Below are positions 34,663-43,059 of a stretch of DNA of 64,000 nucleotides, piece after piece. The position numbers and the translations under genes were made by a program. A model generated the notes under the pieces. That model was not told where the DNA came from. It ran no database searches and saw nothing but the letters and a program-made list of their open reading frames with translations. Source of the DNA: Terriglobus saanensis SP1PR4 (lineage in GTDB: Bacteria > Acidobacteriota > Terriglobia > Terriglobales > Acidobacteriaceae); the NCBI RefSeq assembly GCF_000179915.2, contig NC_014963.1, forward strand, positions 496,001 through 560,000, read 5' to 3'. Position 1 is the first letter of the stretch, and each line of letters starts with the position of its first letter.

Positions 34663-35601
34663 TTATTTGAGGAGTTCGAGCATGTAGTCCTGTGCTGCCT
34701 GGTCGTGCATGAGGGCAAGTTGCGATACGATCTGTCGTTTCACCTGAAGGTCTTTTTCCGAACGGGCGATGTCGACCATGCGGGGTGCGTCCTGGGAGAT
34801 GAAGAGGCCGTTGATGACGGCTTTCTTTACCTTGGGATCGGAGGTGGATTTGTAGACTTCGACGAGAGTCGGATTGGAGCGTTTTCCCTGGAAGACGGCC
34901 ATCATCTCAATGGCGCGACGTTGCAGTTCGGCGTCCATCTTGCCGCGGACGGCGTCGTCGAGGATCTTCTGCGCTTCAGGGTTCTTGCTCTGCGCGAGGG
35001 CGAAGATGGCGTGCTTCTTCATCTCCATGGAGTTGTTGCCACTCAGGATGCCGCGCAGCAGGGGAAGAGCGCGGTTGGGGTCCTGCTGCATGAGGGAGTT
35101 GAGCGCGAGCATCTTGATGTCGGAGTCGGGATCGCGGCTTTCACTCCGCTCTGGACGTTCCGGCCGCTCAGGCCTTTCGGGACGCTCAGGCCGTTCCGGA
35201 CGATCGTTGTCGGAATCGTTATTTACGAAGATCGCGATCTTCGGCTCTACGGAAGTAGAGACAAGGAGCGCGCCACAGTCGTTGTTCCACGAACTTGCGG
35301 CGAAGCGCGCGTGAAGTGTGTCGCAGGTGGACTTTGTCTCCGAGGTGCGGTGAAGCTTGCTGAGGTTGTATGCCTTCCAGTAAAGCGCCGCGTCCGTACG
35401 CGGTCCATTCGCCTTGATGACCTGATCGAAGGAGCGGACGGCGTCGTACCAGCGCTGTCCGTTCATGGCGTCGGTACCGGCGGTGAAGGCTGCATCGGAC
35501 TTGCTATCGGGTGCGGGAGAGGCCGCAGCTTCGGCGTGAAGAAGAGGGGAGGCAGCAAATGCTGCAAGGAGGATTACGGTGCGGAACGGGATAGCGTTCA
35601 T
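34663..35601 (-). CDS. Exported TPR/HEAT-repeat protein with an Arg-Pro-Glu repeat linker
   Basis: A 312-residue exported protein. It has a signal peptide (MNAIPFRTVILLAAFAASPL), an N-terminal TPR-like helical pair with two Cys (AFTAGTDAMNGQRWYDAVRS; ETKSTCDTLHARF), a charged linker of six RPE tripeptides, and a C-terminal run of HEAT-like repeats (MKKHAIFALAQSKNPEAQ, ELQRRAIEMMAVFQGK, DPKVKKAVINGLFISQ, LQVKRQIVSQLALMHDQAAQ). It starts 11 bases after the anti-sigma gene. The fold and location suggest a periplasmic sensing scaffold or a client of the sigma response. Confidence 0.82.
   Translation of the reverse strand: MNAIPFRTVILLAAFAASPLLHAEAAASPAPDSKSDAAFTAGTDAMNGQRWYDAVRSFDQVIKANGPRTDAALYWKAYNLSKLHRTSETKSTCDTLHARFAASSWNNDCGALLVSTSVEPKIAIFVNNDSDNDRPERPERPERPERPERPERSESRDPDSDIKMLALNSLMQQDPNRALPLLRGILSGNNSMEMKKHAIFALAQSKNPEAQKILDDAVRGKMDAELQRRAIEMMAVFQGKRSNPTLVEVYKSTSDPKVKKAVINGLFISQDAPRMVDIARSEKDLQVKRQIVSQLALMHDQAAQDYMLELLK
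35150..35204. repeat. 9-bp period in-frame tandem repeat (RPE x6)
   Basis: Six imperfect 9-base units coding Arg-Pro-Glu inside the HEAT gene at 34663. The nucleotide sequence differs between units while the peptide is constant, which suggests selection on the protein rather than recent slippage. Confidence 0.75.
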
Positions 35602-35612
35602 GGTGGGGTCCT

Positions 35613-36308
35613 TTATTTCTGGTCGTTCTGGCGGAGAATGCGAATGTCTAGGAGAAGGCCGTCGGTGTTCATTTCGACACGAAGGCGGAAGGTGCTGGAT
35701 TTGTGCGATTCGTTGTCGAGTGAAGTAAGCACGCGCCCGAGGCTTTCCAAGGTGGAGGCTTCGACAAGGTCACCGCGCTGCGTGGCCTGTTGCACGTAAA
35801 CGGCGTTGCGGAGTGCAAGCGTTCGGGCCTGCGTGCGCGTCGTGTCGTCGAGTTCGCCCGAGGTATGGTTCACCGTGGTGAGCAGACGCTCAGCGGCGTC
35901 GAGATGGTTGCGTTCATCCGCAGGCGCTGTGGTCAAAGGGCCGGGGCGATTGAAGGCATAGGTATTCGTCTTCTGCTTCTGGTGAGAAACAACGAAGGCG
36001 ATGGTCAACAGAAGCACGGCGGTGAGTGTACCCAGCGCGGGCCACGCTGCGATCTTCCACCAGGACTTCTTCTGCGGCTTGGCGAGCACGGTGAGATTGC
36101 CGCGAACGCGCTGCCAGCTTGTTTCGAAGTCGGGTGTTGGGACAGGTTCTGCGGAGAAGACGCGGAGAGTTTCAGCGATAGAGTCCGAGAGTTCGCCGCA
36201 GGTTCCGCAGGTGTCGAGATGCTGGCGGATGGCGGCTTCGTCTTTGCTCTCATTCAGATGAAAGGCAATAAGGTCGTCTTCGCTGAAGTGGTTGGTGGAA
36301 TGGTTCAT
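35613..36308 (-). CDS. Anti-sigma factor with zinc-binding N-terminus and one TM helix
   Basis: A 231-residue membrane anti-sigma factor. The cytoplasmic N-terminus (FSEDDLIAFHLNESKDEAAI) contains the ZAS zinc motif HxxxCxxC as HLDTCGTC. A single TM segment (WPALGTLTAVLLLTIAFVVS) at about residues 90-110 is followed by a periplasmic domain of about 120 residues. It would hold the ECF sigma factor inactive until a periplasmic signal arrives. Its ATG overlaps the sigma stop by 4 bases (ATGA), assuring matched synthesis. Confidence 0.88.
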   Translation of the reverse strand: MNHSTNHFSEDDLIAFHLNESKDEAAIRQHLDTCGTCGELSDSIAETLRVFSAEPVPTPDFETSWQRVRGNLTVLAKPQKKSWWKIAAWPALGTLTAVLLLTIAFVVSHQKQKTNTYAFNRPGPLTTAPADERNHLDAAERLLTTVNHTSGELDDTTRTQARTLALRNAVYVQQATQRGDLVEASTLESLGRVLTSLDNESHKSSTFRLRVEMNTDGLLLDIRILRQNDQK

Positions 36309-36883
36309 GCCAGACCTCCTGCTACAGGCGCCAACGCGCGACGGAGCTTGCCCACGGCGCGGAAGACGGCTTGCTTGGCCGCGTTTGGCTGAATGTTGAG
36401 GGCGACGGCGATCTCTGCGATGGGCGTCTCTTCCATATGGCGCAGGGTGAAGGCGGTGCGTTCCATGGGGGTGAGGCAGGCCATGGCCTGCTTGCGCATG
36501 CTTTCGCTCTCGCGGTCGAGCAGAGCCTGCTCAGGAGAGGCTTTATCGTCCGCTACCTGCACGTGGCCATCGGTGACGGCGTCGGCGATGCGGGGCGCGT
36601 GGTGCGAGAGATCGCGTTTGCGGCGTTCGACGAGATTGAGGGCGGTATTCATAGCGATGCGTGTGATCCATGTAGAGAATGCGGCGTCCATGCGGAAGCC
36701 GGGGAGCTTGTTGTAGGCGCGGAGGAAGGCCTCTTGCGCGGCCTCCTCTGCGTCTTCCTGATCGCCCGTGATGCGAAAGGCGATGCGATGAACCTGAACG
36801 AAGTAGCGATCCATCAGGACGCGGTAAGCGTCCCGGTTGCCGGACAGGATCTGCCGAATCGCTTCTTTCTCTTCCTTATCCAT
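36305..36883 (-). CDS. ECF RNA polymerase sigma factor
   Basis: A 192-residue extracytoplasmic-function sigma factor. Region 2 is YFVQVHRIAFRITGDQEDAE through FLRAYNKLPGF and FSTWITRIAMNTALNLVERR; region 4 is CLTPMERTAFTLRHMEETPI then EIAVALNIQPNAAKQAVFRA, the -35-binding helix-turn-helix. Length is typical. ATG 36883 is chosen because a candidate ECF-type promoter ends 7 bases upstream, so the message may be leaderless. It heads a four-gene operon with the anti-sigma factor and two HEAT proteins. Confidence 0.93.
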   Translation of the reverse strand: MDKEEKEAIRQILSGNRDAYRVLMDRYFVQVHRIAFRITGDQEDAEEAAQEAFLRAYNKLPGFRMDAAFSTWITRIAMNTALNLVERRKRDLSHHAPRIADAVTDGHVQVADDKASPEQALLDRESESMRKQAMACLTPMERTAFTLRHMEETPIAEIAVALNIQPNAAKQAVFRAVGKLRRALAPVAGGLA

Positions 36884-36890
36884 GCGGCGA

Positions 36891-36919
36891 TTAGACAGCG
36901 GTTCGCCGTCCCGGTTAGG
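36891..36919 (-). promoter_or_regulatory. Candidate autoregulated ECF promoter
   Basis: On the minus strand CCTAACC, 16 bases, then GTCTAA: the AAC-N16-GTC layout of ECF-dependent promoters. GTCTAA ends 7 bases before the sigma ATG, placing the transcription start at the start codon. Confidence 0.5.
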
Positions 36920-37196
36920 AAGGTTTGTGAAGAAATATTTTTGGGGCAGATTGCGACGGGGAGTTGATGAGGCTGTTGGTGCTTTTGCGAACGCTATTTG
37001 GGAGGAGAGTCGACACGACGCAGATGTGCCAGTTGGGTATTGTGGCTTGCTTGTAATTCCCATTTTGGGATTGTTGAAGATATTGCAACGGATCATAGGA
37101 GGCGGGAATGCTAGCATCTCTCCCATAAGTGCGGAGATATTAGCCAACCCAACCCAACGTACGTGCCTCGATAAGGCTATGTTTGAGAGGAATCGA

Positions 37197-38810
37197 ATGC
37201 CAATGGTTCGTTTATTGAAAACTCTGATCGCAGTATTTATTGCAGTGTCTTCTGTAGTTAGCCAAGCTCAGTTTGTAGCTCTCCAGCCGTCGGGATCCCA
37301 GACAGTCCGGCAACCTACTGCCACGACGTTGATGGTTAATTCTTTAAATAGCTCTTTGAACCCGATACTTTTTCCCGGCTCCGACATAGGAGCTCAGATC
37401 AACTCAGCAATTTCCGCGCTGCCACAGTCAGCATTCGGAGAGCCGTGTGGCACCATTGTTGTCCCGGCGGGCTACTATGCATTCTCTACTAGCATAGTGA
37501 AGCCTCAATGCGTTTTTATCGAAGGAAATGGCGCCAACCTTCATTTCACAGCTACGAGCGGTGCCGCATTGGTGGTCGCATCGCCATACTCTAACTCGGA
37601 CCCATATAGCTCCGGTGGAGTGTCGCACCTTTCGCTATCAGGCGTTGGGGGATCTTCGATTGGGGTTTATATGGGGGGCGATCCGGCGGGGTCGATCTCC
37701 CGGTCAGATTATTATGCTGCGGACCAGTCGTTTGTAGATGATCAAATCTTCGGTTTTGGAACCGGAGTACAAATGGGAAATAACTCTTTTCTTGATACTT
37801 GGCGGGGTGGCGCTATTTCCAGTAACAATATCGGGGTATATTTCCCCTGCGGGACTACAAATGCCGGGGAAAATTATAGTTTTTATGGAATGGTTGTGAA
37901 TAATGGGGGCGTTGGATTCAAACAGGATTGTGGCGCAGAGATCAAGCTATATGGAGGCGGTGTTGACTATAACGTAACAGCAGCAATCACAGGAGCTGGC
38001 ATTTACGTGACAGCCTATGGCACTCATTTCGAACAGCGGAACGCACCGATCATCTTGGGACAAGGTGTTAGTGCAACCCAACAGTTGAATTTGTTTGGAG
38101 GAGTTCTGTACGCATCGGCTCCAGGAGGAGATGATCCTTCGTTTATAACGATAGGGGGAGTATCGAGCAATGTAAGACTCGACGCCGTTGATCTAGCAGC
38201 AGGTCCGGGACATGGCGTGTCCTCCATCGTCAATTGGCAGGCAGGCGGTCAAGGTCATCTTTCCGCCTCCGCGATTACGGGAGCAACTTCGCCACCTCTC
38301 GTCATTGGAGCCACAGGAAACGTATCCGTATCCGCGATGGATCTTAATACTGCATCGCTCTCAAATTATTCTGGTGCGTTTATCCCAAGTGGTCTTATCC
38401 AAGGGGGAAGCTATATCGGGTCAGCGAACAATAGCAACGGTTCACTTCCCGGAACTTCCGGAACATTTCCCTACAACGGCACTTTTTTAGGATGGAACGC
38501 CGACGATAACGGTGGAAGCGATTTCTATAACGCTTTCGATGCACCTGCATCGGCTAACGCAGCTTTCAACTGGTGGAGTAACAATAACGGCGCATGGTCA
38601 AAAATTAGCTCTTTGAGCCGGAATGGAGATCTCACTTTGAACGGTCGGGTTTCTGCAACCACAGTAACCATCTCCGGTGCAAATTGGACATCGGGAAATG
38701 GCATTCCTTCCGGAGCTTGTACTACTGGCAGCCTTTATAGCAACAAGGTAGGTGGTCCTGGTTCAACTCTTTTCATATGCGTCGCTGGAGCTTGGGTAGA
38801 CGACAAGTAA
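37197..38810 (+). CDS. Exported beta-helix-like protein, AT-rich
   Basis: A 537-residue protein with a signal peptide (VRLLKTLIAVFIAVSSVVSQ). The body looks like a right-handed beta-helix of the pectate-lyase / tailspike type: DIGAQINSAISALPQSAFGE, GTIVVPAGYYAFSTSIVKPQ, CVFIEGNGANLHFTATSG, then many short Gly/Asn-rich turns. The C-terminus (WSNNNGAWSKISSLSRNGDL) resembles phage tail-spike or autotransporter ends. No catalytic residues can be named. ATG 37197 has GAGAGG 6-7 bases upstream; the frame is open further back. Base composition and codons are visibly AT-richer than all neighbours, which points to horizontal acquisition. It stands alone between the sigma operon and rplU. Confidence 0.7.
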   Translation: MPMVRLLKTLIAVFIAVSSVVSQAQFVALQPSGSQTVRQPTATTLMVNSLNSSLNPILFPGSDIGAQINSAISALPQSAFGEPCGTIVVPAGYYAFSTSIVKPQCVFIEGNGANLHFTATSGAALVVASPYSNSDPYSSGGVSHLSLSGVGGSSIGVYMGGDPAGSISRSDYYAADQSFVDDQIFGFGTGVQMGNNSFLDTWRGGAISSNNIGVYFPCGTTNAGENYSFYGMVVNNGGVGFKQDCGAEIKLYGGGVDYNVTAAITGAGIYVTAYGTHFEQRNAPIILGQGVSATQQLNLFGGVLYASAPGGDDPSFITIGGVSSNVRLDAVDLAAGPGHGVSSIVNWQAGGQGHLSASAITGATSPPLVIGATGNVSVSAMDLNTASLSNYSGAFIPSGLIQGGSYIGSANNSNGSLPGTSGTFPYNGTFLGWNADDNGGSDFYNAFDAPASANAAFNWWSNNNGAWSKISSLSRNGDLTLNGRVSATTVTISGANWTSGNGIPSGACTTGSLYSNKVGGPGSTLFICVAGAWVDDK

Positions 38811-39223
38811 GTTGAGCTTTTTGGGGAGACGCTCAACTGGCGGAGCTGATAGGTAGTGCCAAAAATTGGTTGCGCTGTGTCTTTTGATCAGGTTACGGCA
38901 TCAATGCAACAGATGTTGTTTGACGGAGCTGCTCTCAAGGTGAAGGAGAAGGGATGTCTGAGAGTTGAGCAAAAACATTCAAATTGCGGACCTTCATAGC
39001 TCATCCAGCTCCTGGTTGACCTGAGGGCAAGATTTGCCGTATTCTCGTTAAGTTTGGCGGAGTGCCCCTGCGTTGCGGGGCGGCTTGATTGAGTTCCTGT
39101 TTTGTGAGGGCCAGTCTGGAGCCAGTACCTGCCACCCAATCCAGCGTTTTGATATGACTGGTTCAAGTTTTGGACGCGCTCCCAACTTGCGGTACTTTCG
39201 CAGGATGCGCGTGGAGGAAGTTT
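38811..39223. other. Intergenic region before rplU
   Basis: No gene seen. A small hairpin GCCCCTGC-GTT-GCGGGGC lies near 39064-39081. The rplU promoter must be in the last 150 bases, but I cannot single out a -35/-10 pair. Confidence 0.4.
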
Positions 39224-39556
39224 ATGTACGCAGTGATTCGTACCGGCGGGAAGCAGTATCGTGTTGCTCCCGGAGATACCTTGAAGATTGAGACCACGGC
39301 GCACGAAAACGGCGCTTTGGAGTTCTCCGATGTTCTGGCCGTAAGCGGCGAAGAGGGCAAGTTTGAGCAGGAGCTGGGCGGCGCGAAGGTGCTGGCCTCG
39401 GTCGTCGGCGAAGGCCGTGGCGACAAGATCCTGGTCTTCCACTTCAAGCGCAAGAAGCAGTACAAGAAGATGCAGGGGCATCGTCAGAACTTCGTTGAAG
39501 TAAAGATCAACGAGATCCTGGTGAACGGCAAGAGCTTCAAGGCTGAAGCCAAGTAG
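39224..39556 (+). CDS. rplU: 50S ribosomal protein L21
   Basis: A 110-residue protein with the bL21 opening MYAVIRTGGKQYRVAPGDTL, the basic loop FHFKRKKQYKKMQGHRQNF (23S rRNA contact), and the ending VEVKINEI. Strong GGAGGAAG lies 5 bases upstream of the ATG. It is paired with rpmA, the usual bacterial order, and the two probably form one transcript ending at the terminator at 39911. Confidence 0.96.
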   Translation: MYAVIRTGGKQYRVAPGDTLKIETTAHENGALEFSDVLAVSGEEGKFEQELGGAKVLASVVGEGRGDKILVFHFKRKKQYKKMQGHRQNFVEVKINEILVNGKSFKAEAK

Positions 39557-39632
39557 TCGCTTTCGTACCGCAAAATTTTGAATTCGACAGGGATGGCCTG
39601 GTAAATCCGGCGCCCGGTGATGAGGTAGAGGA

Positions 39633-39890
39633 ATGGCACATAAAAAAGGTGGCGGAAGTACTACGAACGGACGTGACTCGAACGCACAGCGCCTCGGCGT
39701 CAAGAAGTTCGCGGGCGAAGTCGTAACGGGCGGATCGATCCTGGTACGTCAGCGTGGAACCCCGCTGAAGGCCGGTCTGAACGTTGGCCGTGGATGCGAC
39801 GACACGTTGTTTGCCAAGATTTCGGGACGTGTTCAGTTCCTGGACCGTGGCAACCATGGCCGTTTTGTGGCGATCGATCCCATCGCGTAA
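39633..39890 (+). CDS. rpmA: 50S ribosomal protein L27
   Basis: An 85-residue protein beginning [20 protein letters not shown], the flexible bL27 N-terminus that reaches the peptidyl-transferase centre, followed by [20 protein letters not shown] and [20 protein letters not shown]. No N-terminal pro-sequence like that of Firmicutes is present. It follows rplU by 76 bases. Confidence 0.97.
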   Translation: MAHKKGGGSTTNGRDSNAQRLGVKKFAGEVVTGGSILVRQRGTPLKAGLNVGRGCDDTLFAKISGRVQFLDRGNHGRFVAIDPIA

Positions 39891-39910
39891 ATTAGTTTTC
39901 AGCAAGAGGA

Positions 39911-39930
39911 AGCCCTGCGTATGCAGGGCT
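39911..39930 (+). terminator. Rho-independent terminator of rplU-rpmA
   Basis: Stem AGCCCTGC / GCAGGGCT with loop GTAT, followed by TTTTCTGTTTTGTC. Confidence 0.88.
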
Positions 39931-39952
39931 TTTCTGTTTTGTCTTTATACTT

Positions 39953-40014
39953 GTGCCCCATTCTTTCGCGGTTTCATGCGAAAGGGTGGGGTCGCGCTGA
40001 GCGCACAAACCTGA
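39953..40014. repeat. Dispersed intergenic palindromic repeat, copy 4 (module A)
   Basis: GTGCCCCATTCTTTCGCGG, loop, CATGCGAAAGGGTGGGGTCG, then CGCTGAGCGCACAAACCTGA. The stem pairs CCCCATTCTTTCGC with GCGAAAGGGTGGGG through G-T and a few mismatches. It lies between the rpmA terminator and the end of the small exported gene. Confidence 0.85.
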
Positions 40015-40044
40015 TCTTTGGGGAGAGTCCCGCCAAAGATATAG

Positions 40045-40443
40045 CTAGTCGACTTTGAGGGTGATGCTGAAGCTGTTCTTGGAGTCGAAGGAACTGATGG
40101 TTTTGGTCGGGCTCTTCTTACCGTTGAATTCAGCCCAGATCTCATAGTCCGTATTGGAGTTAAGCTGGCCGAAGCGGAATCCGCCGTCATCGTCGGTGAT
40201 GAAGCTCTTTTGTGAGAGGCTGCGGGTGTCTTTGAGATGAACGACGGCACCCTTGACGGGGGTGTCGGCCTTGGACATGACTTTGCCCTGTACCGAGCGC
40301 TGCGCAGCCTGCGCGAAGGCCGGAGCGGCGGAGAATGGCACGGCGAGCGGTGCAAGCAGGAACGTTGCAGCGAGGGCCATGCGGCCAAATTTGTTGAAGT
40401 GTTGCTGGACGTACTGTTGAGCGCGTTGCGTGGCTCGTGTCAT
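40045..40443 (-). CDS. Exported carboxypeptidase-regulatory-like (Ig/transthyretin-fold) protein
   Basis: A 132-residue protein with a long signal peptide ([20 protein letters not shown] after a basic Gln-rich start) and one CarboxypepD_reg-like beta-sandwich: [59 protein letters not shown]. This domain also stands at the N-terminus of acidobacterial TonB receptors, such as the one at 62200. Alone it is likely a small adhesion or accessory periplasmic protein. ATG 40443 is preferred to the longer frame for the signal sequence. Confidence 0.72.
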   Translation of the reverse strand: MTRATQRAQQYVQQHFNKFGRMALAATFLLAPLAVPFSAAPAFAQAAQRSVQGKVMSKADTPVKGAVVHLKDTRSLSQKSFITDDDGGFRFGQLNSNTDYEIWAEFNGKKSPTKTISSFDSKNSFSITLKVD

Positions 40444-40534
40444 GGCTTGAGTATACGTGCCGGCCAGAGGCCTGGCCGGCAACCTTTCACAGGTAACAAA
40501 CACGCTTTCGACGTACGCGTTGCGTTGGCCGGGA

Positions 40535-40741
40535 CTACTCGTCTTCTTCGTCGGCGTCCGCGCGTACGGGGGTATCGTCTTCGTCGTCGTATCCTTCCGC
40601 ATCAATGGCGGCTAGTTCAAGGGGATCGCTGGAAACAACTTCGATGTCGGCACCGCATTCATCACAGGTGACGGTGTCTCCTTCTTCGATTTCTTCCTGG
40701 TCGATATCGAGGGGGGTGTCGCATTCTGGGCAGAGAGCCAT
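40535..40741 (-). CDS. Small LysW-like zinc-ribbon protein
   Basis: A 68-residue very acidic protein with a zinc ribbon from two CxxC pairs ([23 protein letters not shown]) and an Asp/Glu-rich tail ending DADEEDE. The layout is that of LysW, the amino-group carrier of lysine/arginine biosynthesis, but the tail ends in EEDE rather than the usual EWGE/DWGE whose last Glu carries the substrate. No lys genes are nearby, so a carrier role is unproven. GGAGGT 7 bases upstream fixes the ATG at 40741. Confidence 0.75.
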   Translation of the reverse strand: MALCPECDTPLDIDQEEIEEGDTVTCDECGADIEVVSSDPLELAAIDAEGYDDEDDTPVRADADEEDE

Positions 40742-41071
40742 GATTCTTACCTCCGAAATGTTGCTGGTAGCGGGATAGTGATTGAAGTCGTAGGACGCAG
40801 ACAGGGTAGTTTTAGATGGATGTTGGATTCGCGTCAAGCGAAAGCACAACCGAAGTGGAACAGGTACGCATGCTTCGACGCACGAAGAGGGCAGAAGGAT
40901 GACAAGTTTTTTAAAATTACTTTCGCCTCGTTGTCCCGTTTTGTTCGAAGGATATACGCACCCTGATAAAGGGAAAGAAATCAACACTGTGGCTGATTGC
41001 AGCTTAGAGTTTACCCGGTGAAAGAGTGGAGCACTCGCTTTCCCGCGTGCGGCTCCGATTAGGATAGAGGT
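40742..41071. other. Intergenic region, nothing recognised
   Basis: About 330 bases between divergent genes, with an AT-richer centre near 40900-40940. It should hold the promoters for the zinc-ribbon and rhomboid-like genes; no clear repeat or RNA is seen. Confidence 0.4.
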
Positions 41072-41902
41072 ATGCAGCGTGGCGGACCCAGCATGATGAC
41101 TCTTCCACCATTTGGCGGTGCGGTGCGCCGGATCGTTCTGGCGTACGTGGTGGCTTTCTTTGGCTTGGCGTTGTTGCACTTCGCTCTGCCCCAGCGCGGC
41201 AGTCTGATCGAAGGCGCCCTTTCCCTGATCCCGGTAGCCGTTGTGCACGGCTGGGTATGGCAACTGGTGACGTACACGTTCGTGGGCGGGGGAATCCTGA
41301 ACACAGCGTTTGCTCTGCTGACGCTTTGGTTTACGGGCAGTTCGCTGGAGGGGATGCGAGGGTCGCGGTGGGTGGCGGAGCTCTTCTATGTTTCGGTCAT
41401 CGGCGGCGGTGTGGTGGCGACCGCACTCGCAATGCTGCATGTGTTCGGTCTGCGGCCGGATGTCCCCGCGTGGGGGGCCTGGAGCGCCGTCTTCGGCATG
41501 CTGGTAGCGTTTGCCGTGCTCTTTGCCGAGCAGGAGATCGTCTTCTTCTTCGTGCTGCGCATGAAGGCGAAGTACCTTGTGCTGATCTATGTGCTGATCG
41601 AGATCGCCATGCTGATCCGGGGTGAGGACAGGCTGGCGGCGGCGGTACAGCTATCGGCGGGTCTCTGCGGATATCTGTATGTGCGGTTTGCGCCCAGGCG
41701 GGGGCTTTCGTACGCCGTAACGGAGCAGTATTTCGGTGTGCGAAATAGTTATTTCCGTTGGAAGCGGCGGCGGGCGGCGAAAAAGTTCGAGGTCTATATG
41801 CGCAAGCAGGACCGCGTGGTCCACTTCGACTCCGAGGGTCGCTATATCGCGCCGGAAGACGAGAGCGGATCGAAGCGGTCGGACAAAAAGTGGATGAACT
41901 AA
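41072..41902 (+). CDS. Rhomboid-fold membrane protein lacking the catalytic His
   Basis: A 276-residue protein with about six TM segments and a basic cytoplasmic tail. The topology and the HGWVWQLVTYTFVGGGILNT line (compare the rhomboid HxxxxHxxxN loop) indicate a rhomboid fold. Ser138 in WGAWSAVFGM fits the nucleophile position, but the TM6 His is Gln193 in VQLSAGLCGYLYV, where the family has HxxGxxxG. Without the Ser-His dyad it is probably an inactive rhomboid. It may bind membrane proteins instead of cutting them. The start may also be the second Met (MMTLPP). Confidence 0.78.
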   Translation: MQRGGPSMMTLPPFGGAVRRIVLAYVVAFFGLALLHFALPQRGSLIEGALSLIPVAVVHGWVWQLVTYTFVGGGILNTAFALLTLWFTGSSLEGMRGSRWVAELFYVSVIGGGVVATALAMLHVFGLRPDVPAWGAWSAVFGMLVAFAVLFAEQEIVFFFVLRMKAKYLVLIYVLIEIAMLIRGEDRLAAAVQLSAGLCGYLYVRFAPRRGLSYAVTEQYFGVRNSYFRWKRRRAAKKFEVYMRKQDRVVHFDSEGRYIAPEDESGSKRSDKKWMN

Positions 41903-41982
41903 ACACGTAATTCAGACTGATCTGCGCCTTCTCTGTCGCGCGCCACGTCCAAATCTTTATAAGTTATTGGAGAGCTGAGACT

Positions 41983-42930
41983 TTGCTGAATCTTGGGACT
42001 ACGAAGTTGGAGATTGCTCCGCTGGCGTTGGGCGGAAATGTGTTTGGCTGGACCGCGGATGAGGCGGCGAGTTTCGCCGTGCTGGACGCCTTTATAGATC
42101 GCGGTTACAACCTGATCGATACGGCAGATGTCTATTCGCGCTGGTTTCCAGGACATGTAGGCGGCGAGAGTGAGACGATCCTGGGTAAGTGGTTTGCCCA
42201 GGGCGGCGGTCGGCGCACGAAGGTCGTGCTGGCGACCAAGGTCGGCATGGAAATGGGCGAGGGAAAGAAGGGCCTGTCCGCGCGCTATATCCGCTCTTCA
42301 GTGGAAGATTCTCTGCGTCGTCTGCAGACGGAGTACATCGATCTTTATCAGTCGCATACGGACGACGCGCAGACTCCTCTGGAGGAGACGCTGCAGGTCT
42401 ATGACGAGCTGGTGAACTCCGGGAAGGTCCGATACATCGGTGCCTCGAATTACAAGGGAAGCCGTCTGCGGCAGGCGATCGAGACAAGCCGACACGAAGA
42501 CCTGGTGGCTTACAAGACACTGCAGCCGAACTACAACCTGCATACCCGCGCGGAGTATGAGAACGATCTCGCCCCCGTGGTGGCCGAATACAAGCTGGCA
42601 GTACTGCCCTATTTTGCTTTGGGCAGCGGGTTTTTGACGGGCAAGTACAAAACGAAGGAAGATGCTGCCGGAGCAAAGCGCGAGGGGATGGTTGGGAAGT
42701 ACTTCGATGCGCGGGGTGAGAAGATTCTCTCGGCCTTGGCTGCCGTGAGTAAAGAGAGTGGCGAGGCGCAGGCTTCGATTGCCCTGGCCTGGCTGCTGAC
42801 TCGTCCGAATATTGCCGCGCCGATTGCGAGTGCGACTTCGGTGAAGCAGTTGGAGGCGCTTGTCCGCGGGGCGGAGATGAAGCTTTCGGCGGAGCAGGTG
42901 AAGACGTTGGATGAGGCGAGTGCTTACTAG
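41983..42930 (+). CDS. Aldo/keto reductase
   Basis: A 315-residue NADPH-dependent oxidoreductase with an AKR barrel. The catalytic tetrad is visible: Asp and Tyr in NLIDTADVYSRW, Lys in LATKVGMEMG, His in LYQSHTDDAQTP. The cofactor-binding end is PIASATSVKQLEAL. TTG start with GGAGAG 8 bases upstream. Closest to the general-stress YajO/Tas-like group that reduces diverse aldehydes; substrate not inferable. Confidence 0.9.
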   Translation: MLNLGTTKLEIAPLALGGNVFGWTADEAASFAVLDAFIDRGYNLIDTADVYSRWFPGHVGGESETILGKWFAQGGGRRTKVVLATKVGMEMGEGKKGLSARYIRSSVEDSLRRLQTEYIDLYQSHTDDAQTPLEETLQVYDELVNSGKVRYIGASNYKGSRLRQAIETSRHEDLVAYKTLQPNYNLHTRAEYENDLAPVVAEYKLAVLPYFALGSGFLTGKYKTKEDAAGAKREGMVGKYFDARGEKILSALAAVSKESGEAQASIALAWLLTRPNIAAPIASATSVKQLEALVRGAEMKLSAEQVKTLDEASAY

Positions 42931-42940
42931 GCGCTCGCTT

Positions 42941-43051
42941 TTTGTCATCCCGTAGCGAAGCGGAGGGATCTGCTTTTCTTTCCTGACAGATCCGGTTTGT
43001 GCGCTCCGCGCGACCCCACCCTTTCGCAAAGAGCGCGAAAGAATGGGGCAC
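42941..43051. repeat. Dispersed intergenic palindromic repeat, copy 5 (modules B+A)
   Basis: The most complete copy: TTTGTCATCCCGTAGCGAAG then CGGAGGGATCTGCTTTTC (module B), a joint TTCCTGACAGATCCGG, then TTTGTGCGCTCCGCGCGACC and the stem CCCCACCCTTTCGC / GCGCGAAAGAATGGGG (module A). It is in the opposite orientation to copy 1 and separates the aldo/keto reductase gene from the end of the outer-membrane gene. Confidence 0.88.
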
Positions 43052-43059
43052 GGAATGTT

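Noticed and set aside
35150-35204. Regular 9-base repeats that might suggest a CRISPR or minisatellite
   Set aside because: They are in frame inside the HEAT gene and code RPE units without spacers.
33358-35799. 813-codon plus-strand open frame
   Set aside because: It is the mirror of the HEAT-repeat genes on the minus strand; those have signal peptides, ribosome sites and clear repeats, while this product has no family features.
40535-40741. Full lysine-biosynthesis LysW assignment
   Set aside because: The C-terminal tail ends EEDE instead of EWGE/DWGE and no lys genes are near; kept only as LysW-like.
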